From Clostridiales bacterium (GTDB lineage Bacteria; Bacillota; Clostridia; Christensenellales; Aristaeellaceae), in the NCBI GenBank assembly GCA_015056245.1, contig SVGQ01000007.1, forward strand, positions 1 to 53,233: a DNA stretch of 53,233 bases. Direction: 5' to 3'. The position numbers were made by a program, and so were the translations under genes. The notes under the pieces are model-generated. The model saw only the letters and a list, made by a program, of their open reading frames with translations. It ran no database searches and was not told the origin of the DNA. Shown here in pieces: positions 26,287 through 35,021 of the stretch (position 1 is its first letter; every line of letters begins with the position of its first letter).

Positions 26287-27681
26287 GTGCTTGAATTTAG
26301 CCCCAATACTAATTTGCTCATGCAGTCCAAGTACCGCTATGAACTGCAGGATGTGGAAGAACCCAACCTCTACCGGGAGCTTTTTGACTATAAGGCCATT
26401 CCCAAGGTAGCTTTCAATAACCGCGTGGTGCCCGTGAACATGCCCAAGGAAATCTGGATGACGGACACCACCTTCCGTGACGGTCAGCAGAGCGTCAGCC
26501 CCTTTACGCCCAAGCAGATCGAGCATCTTTTCAAGCTGGAATCCCGTCTGGGCGGCCCCAAGGGTCTGGTGCGCCAGAGCGAGTTTTTCCTCTACACCGA
26601 CAAGGATCGTGAAGCCCTTGAGCGCTGCCAGAACCTGGGCCTGCGCTTCCCGGAGATCACCACATGGATCCGCGCCAACGAGAAGGACTTTGAGCTGGTC
26701 AAGGCCGCAGGCGTTCGGGAAACCGGTATTCTGGTCTCATGCAGTGACTACCACATCTTCAAAAAGATGCACCTGACCCGCCGTCAGGCGCTGGAGAAGT
26801 ATCTGGGCATCATCAAAAAGGCGCTGGACAAGGGCATCGTGCCCCGCTGCCACTTTGAGGATATCACCCGCGCCGACTTCTACGGCTTCGTGCTGCCCTT
26901 TGCCGAGCAGCTGATGAACCTGAGCGGGGAAAGCGGCATCCCCATCAAGGTACGCGCCTGCGATACCATGGGCTACGGCGTGCATTACCCCGGCGCGGCC
27001 CTGCCCCGCAGCGTCCCGGGCATCATCTACGGCCTCAACCACTACGCCCAGATCCCCTCTGAACAGCTGGAATGGCACGGTCACAACGACTTCTACAAGG
27101 TGGTCACCAACGCCGGTACCGCCTGGCTCTATGGCTGCGCCAGCATCAACTGCTCGCTGCTGGGCATCGGCGAACGCACCGGCAACTGCCCGCTGGAGGC
27201 CATGGCGGTGGAGTATCAGTCCCTGCGCGGCACCACCGACGGTATGGATCTGACCGCCATCACCGAGATCGCCGAGTACATGGAGCGGGAGATCGGCATT
27301 GAGATCAGCCCCCGCCAGCCCTTCGTAGGCCGTCACTTCAACGTGACCCGCGCCGGTATCCATGCCGACGGCATGCTTAAGGACGAGGAGATCTACAACA
27401 TCTTCGATACCGCCGCCATCCTCAACCGCCCCGCTGCCGTGGCAGTGGACAGCCACAGCGGTCTGGCGGGTATCACCCACTGGATGAACAGCTACTTCCG
27501 CTTAAGCGGCAAGCACACCATGGAAAAGCAGGATCCGCTGGTTGCTGCCGTCAAGGAGCAGGTGGATGCCCTCTTCGCCGCCGGACGCAACACCGTGATG
27601 GGCGATCAGGAACTGGAAATTATGGTACGCAATGCGGATCAGGACCGCTACGAGCGTCTGCTCTTCCACAAGAGCCGCTAA
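26287..27681 (+). CDS. LeuA/homocitrate-synthase-family acyltransferase, probable Re-citrate synthase
   Basis: 464-residue HMGL-like TIM-barrel enzyme. WMTDTTFRDGQQS is the acetyl-CoA condensing motif; metal-binding histidines appear in LEWHGHNDF, and GERTGNCPLEAM and FNVTRAGIHADG are conserved. The N-terminal extension and regions such as RLGGPKGLVRQSEFFLYTDKDREA match the clostridial branch that includes Re-citrate synthase, which makes citrate from oxaloacetate and acetyl-CoA. It is not ordinary LeuA: the regulatory C-terminal domain is missing. The GTG start one base after the previous stop uses AAAGGAG inside the aminotransferase end. The pairing would fit glutamate synthesis; the substrate is inferred. 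Confidence 0.8.
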   Translation: MLEFSPNTNLLMQSKYRYELQDVEEPNLYRELFDYKAIPKVAFNNRVVPVNMPKEIWMTDTTFRDGQQSVSPFTPKQIEHLFKLESRLGGPKGLVRQSEFFLYTDKDREALERCQNLGLRFPEITTWIRANEKDFELVKAAGVRETGILVSCSDYHIFKKMHLTRRQALEKYLGIIKKALDKGIVPRCHFEDITRADFYGFVLPFAEQLMNLSGESGIPIKVRACDTMGYGVHYPGAALPRSVPGIIYGLNHYAQIPSEQLEWHGHNDFYKVVTNAGTAWLYGCASINCSLLGIGERTGNCPLEAMAVEYQSLRGTTDGMDLTAITEIAEYMEREIGIEISPRQPFVGRHFNVTRAGIHADGMLKDEEIYNIFDTAAILNRPAAVAVDSHSGLAGITHWMNSYFRLSGKHTMEKQDPLVAAVKEQVDALFAAGRNTVMGDQELEIMVRNADQDRYERLLFHKSR

Positions 27682-27706
27682 AATGTCACAAAAGTAACAA
27701 TACACA

Positions 27707-27740
27707 GGCGACGGCAGGGAAAACTTGCCGTCGCCCGTTT
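27707..27740 (+). terminator. Intrinsic terminator of the aminotransferase / Re-citrate-synthase-like operon
   Basis: GGCGACGGCA pairs with TGCCGTCGCC, followed by CGTTT. Confidence 0.75.
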
Positions 27741-27774
27741 GATTCAGGTAACCCGCGAAAGGAGGGATTTTCCC

Positions 27775-28401
27775 ATGGAACGTAAGTGGGTTCGGATTCT
27801 ATTATGGATCGCGGTGATCGCCGTTTGCGGAATGATCTTCTTTTTTTCCGAGCAAAGCGGCGAGGAATCCGCCGATACCAGCGGAAAGGTGGTTCAGTGG
27901 TTGCTTGCCATTCTGATTAAAGGATACCATATGCTGGCTGCCATTCAGCAGCAGGAGATCTTCGAAACCGCATCGCTGATCGTGCGCAAGCTGGCGCATT
28001 TCGGTGAGTTTGCCCTGTTGGGCTTTCTGGTACGGCTGCTGATGCGCTCCTACCGGGTCAAGTCCGGCGGAAGCTGTGCATGGGCCTGCTCCACCCTGTA
28101 TGCCCTGACGGATGAAATGCATCAGTTTTTCAGCGACGCCCGGGGCGCATCCCTTGTGGATGTTGGCATTGACAGTCTGGGCGCAGCGGCGGGCGCTGCC
28201 GTTGCCAGCCTGCTTTTGTGGCTGTTTTTCAAGGGCAGGAAACAGCGGGCAGCCAATGAAGAGACCGACTGTGCCGTGCCGGTTGCCGCGTCTGCCAGCC
28301 TTGCTGCAGCACCCCCGGCCTCACCTGCCGCCGCTGAAACGACACCCCGCCGCAGGCGCGCAGCCGAACGGGCAGCAGGATTTCAGGAGGCCAACGGATA
28401 A
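27775..28401 (+). CDS. VanZ-family membrane protein
   Basis: 208 residues with about four membrane segments (8-24, near 35-50, 80-96 and 135-152). The VanZ signature is clear: KLAHFGEFALLGFL, then YALTDEMHQFFSDARGASLVDVGIDSLGAAAG. A low-complexity Ala/Pro-rich cytoplasmic tail of about 50 residues ends in a run of arginines. VanZ confers teicoplanin tolerance in some enterococci, but the wider family's job is unknown. Strong ribosome site AAAGGAGGG. Single gene between two terminators. Confidence 0.88.
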   Translation: MERKWVRILLWIAVIAVCGMIFFFSEQSGEESADTSGKVVQWLLAILIKGYHMLAAIQQQEIFETASLIVRKLAHFGEFALLGFLVRLLMRSYRVKSGGSCAWACSTLYALTDEMHQFFSDARGASLVDVGIDSLGAAAGAAVASLLLWLFFKGRKQRAANEETDCAVPVAASASLAAAPPASPAAAETTPRRRRAAERAAGFQEANG

Positions 28402-28461
28402 CCGGAAGACCCCGGGCATCCCTCCATGCTTTGGCACGAGGATCGCAATCCATACGATTTC

Positions 28462-28505
28462 CACCAGCTGTGACGGAAACCATCCGTCATGGCTGGTGTT
28501 TTTCT
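28462..28505 (+). terminator. Intrinsic terminator of the VanZ gene
   Basis: CACCAGC-TGTGACGGA pairs with TCCGTCATGGCTGGTG, followed by TTTTTC. Confidence 0.85.
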
Positions 28506-28617
28506 GTTATGGGGAAAAGTTTAAGGTTCGGTTAATACAAAGCCATTCTCCCATTAAGGATGCCGCTGTAAGATAAAGCCCGTCAAGAGAAATCCAACGT
28601 TCAAGGAGGGCTTTCCA

Positions 28618-30510
28618 ATGAAACGTTTCATGGCGATGGCTGCCGCCATTCTGCTGTTCCTTTCCCCCTTTGCCCCCGTATATGCCGCCCCGGCACACAG
28701 CACGGACCGGCAAACCCCTTCCGGCATTGCCTACGCCGACATCGGCGCCAGCATTGACCGCTATATCCAACAGCGTCAGGCCGGACTGGCTTCCTGTGTG
28801 GTCAGCGTATTCGATGCCGACGGTGTCATTCATCAGGGCTGCTACGGCTATGCCGACATGGAAAACAGCATCCCCGCCGATGCGGAAACCGTCTACGAAT
28901 GGGCCAGCTGCTCCAAGCTGCTGGTATGGGTGGCGGTGATGCAGCAGTGGGAGCAGGGCAAGCTGGATCTGGAAGCCGATATCCGCACCTATCTGCCGGA
29001 GGGTTTCCTGACCAAGCTGCAATACCCGGACGAAACCATCACCATGCTGAACCTGATGAACCACAACGCAGGCTTTCAGGAAAGCTTCTACGAGAATGAG
29101 CTGGCGGGCCCCGATGAGATCTACCCGAGCCTTGAAGAAGCCGTGCGGGCCTGCGAGTGCTATCAGGCGTACCATGTGGGCCAGTACACCGCCTATTCCA
29201 ACTGGGGCACGGCGCTGGCGGCGTACATCGTGGAGCGCACCAGCGGCATGGACTACGTGACCTACGTGAACGAAAACATCTTTGCGCCCTTGGGCATGGA
29301 GCACACCAGCATCGATCCCCTGCAGGCCGATAACCCCTGGGTAAACGAAAAGCGCAGCGAGCTGAAATGCTACAGCCGCTATGGCGATCCGGCATACAAT
29401 GCGGATTACGGCGAGTGCCGCAGCTATGTGCAGCTGTTCCCGGCAGGCGCGGGCATTGGCACCGTGGAGGACTTTGCCGCCTTCGGTCAGGCCTTGGTCA
29501 GTGAGGAATGCCTCCTGTTTGAAAACAGCGACACCCGCGATATCCTGTTTCAGGGCACCTCCTTCTACGGCAGCAGCGACCTTGCGGAGAACTGCCACGG
29601 CCTGTGGACCAACGAAAACAAGGTACAGACCCTGGGCCATGCCGGTAACACGGGCGGCTGCACCTCCAATCTGGTGTTCGACCCCATCAGCGGTCTGGGC
29701 ATGGTGATCATGACCAGCGAGCCGGGCGAAACCGCCTTCTGCTACGGCCTGCCCACTCACCTTTTCGGCAGCGTGATGGACAGACCGGACTACCAAAACG
29801 CTGCCCCGGCAGAGGCTGACATCAGCGGTACCTATTTCTCCAGACGTTCCCTGCCCGAAGGTGTAGCCAGAGCCATGACCTATACCGGCGCACTGATGCC
29901 CCTCAGCCGCAACGATGACGGCACCTACTCCATGAAGCTGCTGGGTCTGACCCTGAACGCAGCCAAGCTGATGCCGCTGACAGAGAACCAATACGTGCTG
30001 CTGGACAACGGTATGGAAATGTTCATGTACATTGAGGATGGCAAGCTCAGCATGATGAGCGCAGATTATGTACTGGAACCGGCAGGTCAGGCCGGTACTG
30101 CGGCTGCCTTCGGCTTCATGCTGCTGGGGATCGTATGCCTTGCGGTGCTGCTTGGCAAGCTGGTTGCCCTGCTCATCCGCAGAATCCGCAAGCGCAGCCG
30201 GAAATACACCACCGCTGACCGGCAGATCGCCCTTCAGCAGGTGATTTACGGCATCTCCGGCGTGATCTTCGCTCTGTTCATCCTCGTCAGCATTCCGATG
30301 AGCGCCCCCAGCTTCACGGCCCTCTCGGGCATTCTGGCGGCTTTGCTGGCGGCTCTCTCCCTCGCAAACGGCGCGCTTCTGTGCTATAATACCCTCAAGA
30401 GCGGGATCCATACCCGCACCAAGATCAAGCAGTATCTCTGGGTTTTGCTCTGCTTCGCCTACGCGGCGTTCATCGTATGGATGCAGCTGTACTGCTTCTG
30501 GAAAGTATAA
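28618..30510 (+). CDS. Membrane-linked serine hydrolase, class C beta-lactamase/AmpH fold
   Basis: 630 residues: signal peptide (ending VYAAPA), an external serine beta-lactamase-like domain (about 40-395), a linker, and four C-terminal membrane segments (about 500-520, 545-562, 570-595 and 605-625). The nucleophile motif is S97-C-S-K100 (WASCSK), the second motif YSN at 193-195, and HAG in LGHAGNTGGC stands in for KTG, as in class C and EstB-like enzymes. AAGGAGGGC precedes the ATG. The response regulator begins nine bases after its stop, so all three genes form an operon. It may cleave wall peptides or sense beta-lactams; both are inference. Confidence 0.88.
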   Translation: MKRFMAMAAAILLFLSPFAPVYAAPAHSTDRQTPSGIAYADIGASIDRYIQQRQAGLASCVVSVFDADGVIHQGCYGYADMENSIPADAETVYEWASCSKLLVWVAVMQQWEQGKLDLEADIRTYLPEGFLTKLQYPDETITMLNLMNHNAGFQESFYENELAGPDEIYPSLEEAVRACECYQAYHVGQYTAYSNWGTALAAYIVERTSGMDYVTYVNENIFAPLGMEHTSIDPLQADNPWVNEKRSELKCYSRYGDPAYNADYGECRSYVQLFPAGAGIGTVEDFAAFGQALVSEECLLFENSDTRDILFQGTSFYGSSDLAENCHGLWTNENKVQTLGHAGNTGGCTSNLVFDPISGLGMVIMTSEPGETAFCYGLPTHLFGSVMDRPDYQNAAPAEADISGTYFSRRSLPEGVARAMTYTGALMPLSRNDDGTYSMKLLGLTLNAAKLMPLTENQYVLLDNGMEMFMYIEDGKLSMMSADYVLEPAGQAGTAAAFGFMLLGIVCLAVLLGKLVALLIRRIRKRSRKYTTADRQIALQQVIYGISGVIFALFILVSIPMSAPSFTALSGILAALLAALSLANGALLCYNTLKSGIHTRTKIKQYLWVLLCFAYAAFIVWMQLYCFWKV

Positions 30511-30519
30511 GGTGAAACC

Positions 30520-31194
30520 ATGCCAAAGATTCTGATTGCCGACGATGAGAAAGAGATCGTCCGGCTTCTGCGGATGTACCTTGAATCCGATGACATCACC
30601 GTGCTGGAAGCCGGCGATGGTCAGCAGGCGGTGGACATCGCCCGCGAGAACCACATCGATCTGGCGCTGGTGGACATCATGATGCCCCAAATGGACGGCT
30701 ATCAGGTGATCAAACAGCTCCGGCAGCGGGATACATACATTCCCATTCTGGTGATCTCCGCCAAAGTGACCCTGTCGGACAGGGTGCTGGGCATGGATAT
30801 CGGCGCGGACGACTACATTACCAAGCCCTTTGAGCCGCTGGAGGTAGCTGCCAAGGTGCGGGCGCAGCTGCGCCGCCTCAGCGTGGCTGCCCCGCAGGCG
30901 CTGCCGCGAAACGAGATCACCGCCGGCGGCCTGACGCTGGATCTGGACGAATGCACCATCACCCGGGGCGGCGAGGTCATCGACCTGACCAAAGCGGAGT
31001 TCAAGGTGCTGGCGTTGCTCATGGGACAGCCCCGGCGCGTGTTCACCCGGGAGCAGATCTACGAAAGCGCATGGTACTCCGAAGGCGCAGTGGATGACAA
31101 CGCCATCCGGGTCATCATCAGCCGGTTGAGGGACAAGATCGGCGCGGAGCACATCAAAACCATCAGAGGATTGGGGTATCGCTTTGAAGAATAA
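30520..31194 (+). CDS. OmpR/PhoB-family response regulator
   Basis: 224 residues. The receiver domain has the acidic pair D8-D9, phospho-acceptor D52 (ALVDIMMPQMDG), and a conserved Lys in DDYITKPFEPLE. The C-terminal winged-helix domain (about 130-224) ends KTIRGLGYRFEE, typical of VanR/PhoB regulators. It is nine bases after the serine hydrolase and overlaps the kinase start by 11 bases. Probably controls the hydrolase operon or envelope genes; targets are not visible. Confidence 0.93.
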   Translation: MPKILIADDEKEIVRLLRMYLESDDITVLEAGDGQQAVDIARENHIDLALVDIMMPQMDGYQVIKQLRQRDTYIPILVISAKVTLSDRVLGMDIGADDYITKPFEPLEVAAKVRAQLRRLSVAAPQALPRNEITAGGLTLDLDECTITRGGEVIDLTKAEFKVLALLMGQPRRVFTREQIYESAWYSEGAVDDNAIRVIISRLRDKIGAEHIKTIRGLGYRFEE

Positions 31195-32116
31195 GCTGAG
31201 ACTATCCTTTCAGGGAAAAATATTCGCATGCTTCATCCTGTGCTGCGCCTGTGTGGTGCTGCTCAGGCAGAACATGGAGGCGCTCTATCTGGGTTTGCTG
31301 AAGCCGGACGAGATCGCCTGGGAGATAAACACCCTGCGGGATTGGGTTTTCTTTATTGCAGGCCTGTTGAGCTTTGTGCTGGGGGCCTTCGTTTTCTACA
31401 AAATCACCTCCCGGATCATCAAGGCGGAAAGCCAGCGCCGGGTGCAGGAGCAGAACCTGATCTACGCCTCCATCGCCCATGACCTGAAAACCCCCATGAC
31501 CTCCGTGCAGGGCTTTGCCAAGGCGCTGATGGACGGCAAGGTGAAACCCGGGGAGGAGCAGGAGATCTTTGAGATCATCTACCGCAAGTCCTGCAGCATG
31601 AACGACATGGTGAACACCCTGTTCGACTACGCCAAACTGGGCACGGAAAGCTACCATGCCCAGCAGACCCCCATCGACATGGGCAGCCTGGTGCGGGAGA
31701 TCGTTGCCGACAACTACACCGATTTGGAGGAACACGGCATTCAGCCGGAGCTGGAGCTGCCTCATCAGCCGCTGATGGTAAGGGGCGACCCCACCGAACT
31801 GAAACGCGCCATCACCAATCTGGTGGTGAATGTGTACAAGCACAACCCGGACGGCATCAAGGCCTTCATCTCGCTGGAACAGAAGGCGGGCAAAGCCGTC
31901 CTTCAGATCGCTGACAGCGGCAATCCCCTGCCGGAGGACATGGACATCTTTGAGCCTTTTGTTACAGAGAACACCGCCCGCACCGCAGGCCGCGGCACCG
32001 GGCTGGGGCTGGCGATCACCAAACGCATCATCCTTCGCCACGGTGGCGACATCCTTACACAGGCGGGCAGCCACGGCTGCACAAAAGCCTTTGTGGTCAC
32101 GCTGCCGTGCCTTTGA
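31184..32116 (+). CDS. Short two-component sensor histidine kinase
   Basis: 310 residues. Two membrane segments (about 10-26 and 48-70) frame a short external loop of about 22 residues, and there is no clear HAMP or PAS domain. H-box: SIAHDLKTPMTSVQGFAKAL. N-box: NLVVNVYKHNPDG. The G-box region reads ADSGNPLPEDMDIFEPFV and GRGTGLGLAITKRI. The start is TTG, within the end of the response regulator gene. With so little extracellular sequence it probably senses within the membrane or through a partner such as the co-transcribed serine hydrolase. Confidence 0.9.
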   Translation: MKNKLRLSFQGKIFACFILCCACVVLLRQNMEALYLGLLKPDEIAWEINTLRDWVFFIAGLLSFVLGAFVFYKITSRIIKAESQRRVQEQNLIYASIAHDLKTPMTSVQGFAKALMDGKVKPGEEQEIFEIIYRKSCSMNDMVNTLFDYAKLGTESYHAQQTPIDMGSLVREIVADNYTDLEEHGIQPELELPHQPLMVRGDPTELKRAITNLVVNVYKHNPDGIKAFISLEQKAGKAVLQIADSGNPLPEDMDIFEPFVTENTARTAGRGTGLGLAITKRIILRHGGDILTQAGSHGCTKAFVVTLPCL

Positions 32117-32166
32117 GCAGGGGATAAAGGAAAGGATCATCTATCCGGAACCAGAGGAATCATCCA

Positions 32167-32196
32167 GCCTCCCGCATTTTCAGCGGGAGGCTTTTT
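32167..32196 (+). terminator. Intrinsic terminator of the serine hydrolase / two-component operon
   Basis: GCCTCCCGC pairs with GCGGGAGGC and is followed by five T. Confidence 0.9.
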
Positions 32197-32280
32197 CCAT
32201 GCCAAAGACCGGTGGCAGGGAATCCGTCTGCGCCCGCTCCTTTCCGCTGATTTTGTCATAAACATTTTAAGACATCTTTC

Positions 32281-32309
32281 TTTACTTTATTCACCGTTTT
32301 TGGTATGGT
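32281..32309 (+). promoter_or_regulatory. Candidate promoter of the ABC transporter operon
   Basis: TTTACT, 17 bp, TATGGT, about 55 bp before the first gene. Weak match to consensus. Confidence 0.4.
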
Positions 32310-32362
32310 TATGCTGAGTTGATATTCCCTCAATGCTCCCCACTGCAACGGAGGTGTTCCCA

Positions 32363-33904
32363 TTGACCCCAATGATCGAAATGCGCGGCATTACCAAGCG
32401 TTTTGGTAAAGTCGTCGCCAACGAAAACGTGGATTTCATCGTCAACAAGGGCGAAATTTTGTCCGTGCTGGGCGAAAACGGCAGCGGCAAAACCACCCTG
32501 ATGAATATGCTGGCTGGCATCTACTACCCGGATGAGGGCCAGATCCTGATCGATGGCAAGGAAGTGGTCATCAAGTCCCCCAAGGATGCGTTTGAGCTGG
32601 GCATCGGCATGATCCATCAGCACTTCAAGCTGGTGGATGTGCTCACCGCGGCGGAAAACATCATTCTGGGCCTGCCGGGCAAAATGCGGCTGGACATGAA
32701 GAAGATCACCGCCGATATTCGGGCGCTGACGGAAAAGTATGGTTTCGAGATCGAGCTGGATAAGAAGATCTACGAGATGAGCGTCAGCCAGAAGCAGACG
32801 GTGGAGATCGTGAAGATGCTCTACCGCGGCGCCAACATCCTGATTCTGGACGAGCCCACCGCCGTGCTCACCCCTCAGGAGACGGACAAGCTGTTTGCAG
32901 TGCTGCGCAATATGCGCGATCAGGGGCATTCGATCATTATTATCACCCATAAGCTGCACGAGGTGCTGGCGCTGAGCGACCGGGTAGCGGTACTGCGCAA
33001 GGGCATGAGCATCGGCACGGTGGAAACCACCACCGCCACCGAAATGAGCCTGACCGAAATGATGGTGGGCGAAAAAGTGGTGCTGGATATTGAGCGCCCC
33101 GAACCGGAAAACCAGGAGCTGCGCCTGAAGATGACCGGCGTGACCTGCGTGAACCGGGAAGGCGTGAAGGTGCTCAAGGATGCCAGCTTTGAGTGCTACA
33201 GCGGCGAAATTCTGGGCATTGCCGGTATCGCTGGCAGCGGTCAGAGAGAGCTGTTGGAGAGCGTTGCCGGTCTGCAGGCCATCACCGAGGGCAGCATTCT
33301 CTACAAGCCCAAGACCCGCGACTGGGTGGAGCTGACCCACCACACCCCGGAGGAGATCCGGGAGTTCGGCGTGCGCCTCAGCTTCGTGCCGGAGGATCGT
33401 CTGGGCATGGGTCTGGTAGCCAACATGGGCACCACCGACAACATGATGCTGCGCACCTACCGGGACGGCATCGGCGGCCTGTTGCACCGCAAGAAGCCTC
33501 AGGAAATGTCCGAGCGGATCATCAAGGAACTGGGCATCGTCACCCCCGGCCCGGATGCGCCCGTAGGCCGCATGAGCGGCGGCAACGTGCAGAAGGTGCT
33601 GGTAGGCCGTGAGATCGCCTCCCGCCCCCGCGTGCTGATGGTGGCGTACCCGGTGCGTGGTCTGGACATCAACTCCTCCTATACCATCTACCGCCTGCTC
33701 AACGAGCAGAAGAAGCGCGGCGCAGCCGTTATCTGCGTGGGCGAGGATCTGGACGTGCTTCTGGCCCTGTGCGACCGCATCATGGTGCTGGGCGGCGGAC
33801 GGATCACCGGCATTGTGGACGGACGCACTGCCACCAAGGAAGAGATCGGTCTGTTGATGACCAAGTCCGATATGGATGAAAAGGAGGCGGCTGACCATGA
33901 GTAA
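32363..33904 (+). CDS. Nucleoside/sugar ABC transporter ATP-binding protein (double ABC domain)
   Basis: 513 residues with two fused nucleotide-binding domains, as in NupO/YufO and RbsA-like ATPases. The first has Walker A GENGSGKTT, signature MSVSQKQTVEI and Walker B LILDEPTAVLTP. The second has a degenerate P-loop (GIAGSGQRELLES) and MSGGNVQKVLVGREI, as usual for these proteins. The TTG start at 32363 is six bases after GGAGGTG; an ATG three codons later is an alternative. It overlaps the first permease gene by eight bases. The branch is nucleoside / BmpA-associated rather than ribose. Confidence 0.9.
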   Translation: MTPMIEMRGITKRFGKVVANENVDFIVNKGEILSVLGENGSGKTTLMNMLAGIYYPDEGQILIDGKEVVIKSPKDAFELGIGMIHQHFKLVDVLTAAENIILGLPGKMRLDMKKITADIRALTEKYGFEIELDKKIYEMSVSQKQTVEIVKMLYRGANILILDEPTAVLTPQETDKLFAVLRNMRDQGHSIIIITHKLHEVLALSDRVAVLRKGMSIGTVETTTATEMSLTEMMVGEKVVLDIERPEPENQELRLKMTGVTCVNREGVKVLKDASFECYSGEILGIAGIAGSGQRELLESVAGLQAITEGSILYKPKTRDWVELTHHTPEEIREFGVRLSFVPEDRLGMGLVANMGTTDNMMLRTYRDGIGGLLHRKKPQEMSERIIKELGIVTPGPDAPVGRMSGGNVQKVLVGREIASRPRVLMVAYPVRGLDINSSYTIYRLLNEQKKRGAAVICVGEDLDVLLALCDRIMVLGGGRITGIVDGRTATKEEIGLLMTKSDMDEKEAADHE

Positions 33905-35021
33905 TCCCAAGGTACGGGAGCCTTTGATGCATATCGTCAAGCGGGACAGCATGCCCCTGTGGAAGAGCATTCTGGTCCGCCTGATCGCCGTTTTGCTGGC
34001 GCTGGTGGTCTGCGGCGGCGTGATCGTGCTGATGACCAGCATGATCCCCGGCAAGGAACCCCTGAACCCCCTGAAAGTATATGCCGGCATCTGGGATGGC
34101 GCGCTGGGCACCAGCCGCCGCACCTGGGTGACCCTGCGTGAAGCCGCTATCCTTCTGTGCGTAGCGCTGGCGGTGCTGCCCGCCTTCCGCATGCGGTTCT
34201 GGAATATCGGCGCGGAAGGTCAGGTGCTGATGGGTGCACTGGGCACCGCCGCCGTGATGATCTACGGCAAGGGCCTGCCCCCGTGGCTCCTGTACACGCT
34301 GATGGCGGTGTGCGGCATCCTGCTGGGCGCGGTGTGGGGCATTATCCCCTCGCTGTTCAAGGCCAAATGGAACACCAATGAAACCCTCTTTACCCTGATG
34401 ATGAACTATGTAGCCACCCAGGTGGTCACCTTCTGCGTCATCTTCTGGGAAAACCCAAAGGGTTCCAGCAAGGTGGGCTCCCTGGACAAAGCGGTCTGGC
34501 TGCCCAATATCTTTGATAACAAGTACCTGCTGACCATCGTGGTGGTGCTGGCCATCGCCATTATCATGTATTTCTACATGCGCTACACCAAGCAGGGCTA
34601 TGAGATCGCTGTGGTGGGCGAGAGCGAGAACACCGCCCGGTACAGCGGCATCAACGTGAGCCGGGTCATCATCCGCACCATGGCGCTCTCCGGCGCCATC
34701 GCCGGTGTGGCGGGCTTCCTGCTGGCAGGCGATATGGGCCATACCATCTCCACCGGTCTGTCCGGCGGACGCGGCTTTACCGCCATCACCGTGGCATGGC
34801 TGGGCAAGCTGAACCCCTTCACCATGATTCTGGTAGCCTTCTTCCTGGTGTTCATGGAGCGCGGCAGCAAGCAGATCGCTACCGACTTCAACCTGAGCGA
34901 GAGCGCCAGCGAGATCCTGACCGGTATCATCCTGTTCTTTATCCTTGGCTGTGAGTTCTTCATCAATTACCGCGTGGAGTTCCGCTCCCGCAAGCATGCA
35001 GAGGAGGTTGTGAAGGCATGA
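33897..35021 (+). CDS. Nucleoside-type ABC transporter permease 1
   Basis: 374-residue membrane protein of the BPD_transp_2 family (NupP/YufP-like) with about ten hydrophobic segments. RFWNIGAEGQVLMGALGTA, LFTLMMNYVA and VVGESENTARYSGINV are characteristic. AAGGAGG overlaps the end of the ATPase gene and precedes the ATG at 33897. It ends by overlapping the next permease (ATGA). Confidence 0.92.
   Translation: MSNPKVREPLMHIVKRDSMPLWKSILVRLIAVLLALVVCGGVIVLMTSMIPGKEPLNPLKVYAGIWDGALGTSRRTWVTLREAAILLCVALAVLPAFRMRFWNIGAEGQVLMGALGTAAVMIYGKGLPPWLLYTLMAVCGILLGAVWGIIPSLFKAKWNTNETLFTLMMNYVATQVVTFCVIFWENPKGSSKVGSLDKAVWLPNIFDNKYLLTIVVVLAIAIIMYFYMRYTKQGYEIAVVGESENTARYSGINVSRVIIRTMALSGAIAGVAGFLLAGDMGHTISTGLSGGRGFTAITVAWLGKLNPFTMILVAFFLVFMERGSKQIATDFNLSESASEILTGIILFFILGCEFFINYRVEFRSRKHAEEVVKA

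Noticed and set aside
28507-31152. An 881-codon open frame on the minus strand opposite the serine hydrolase and response regulator
   Set aside because: It is the mirror of well-supported + strand genes in a GC-rich genome, has no recognisable domain, and its ends do not fit a start with a ribosome site.
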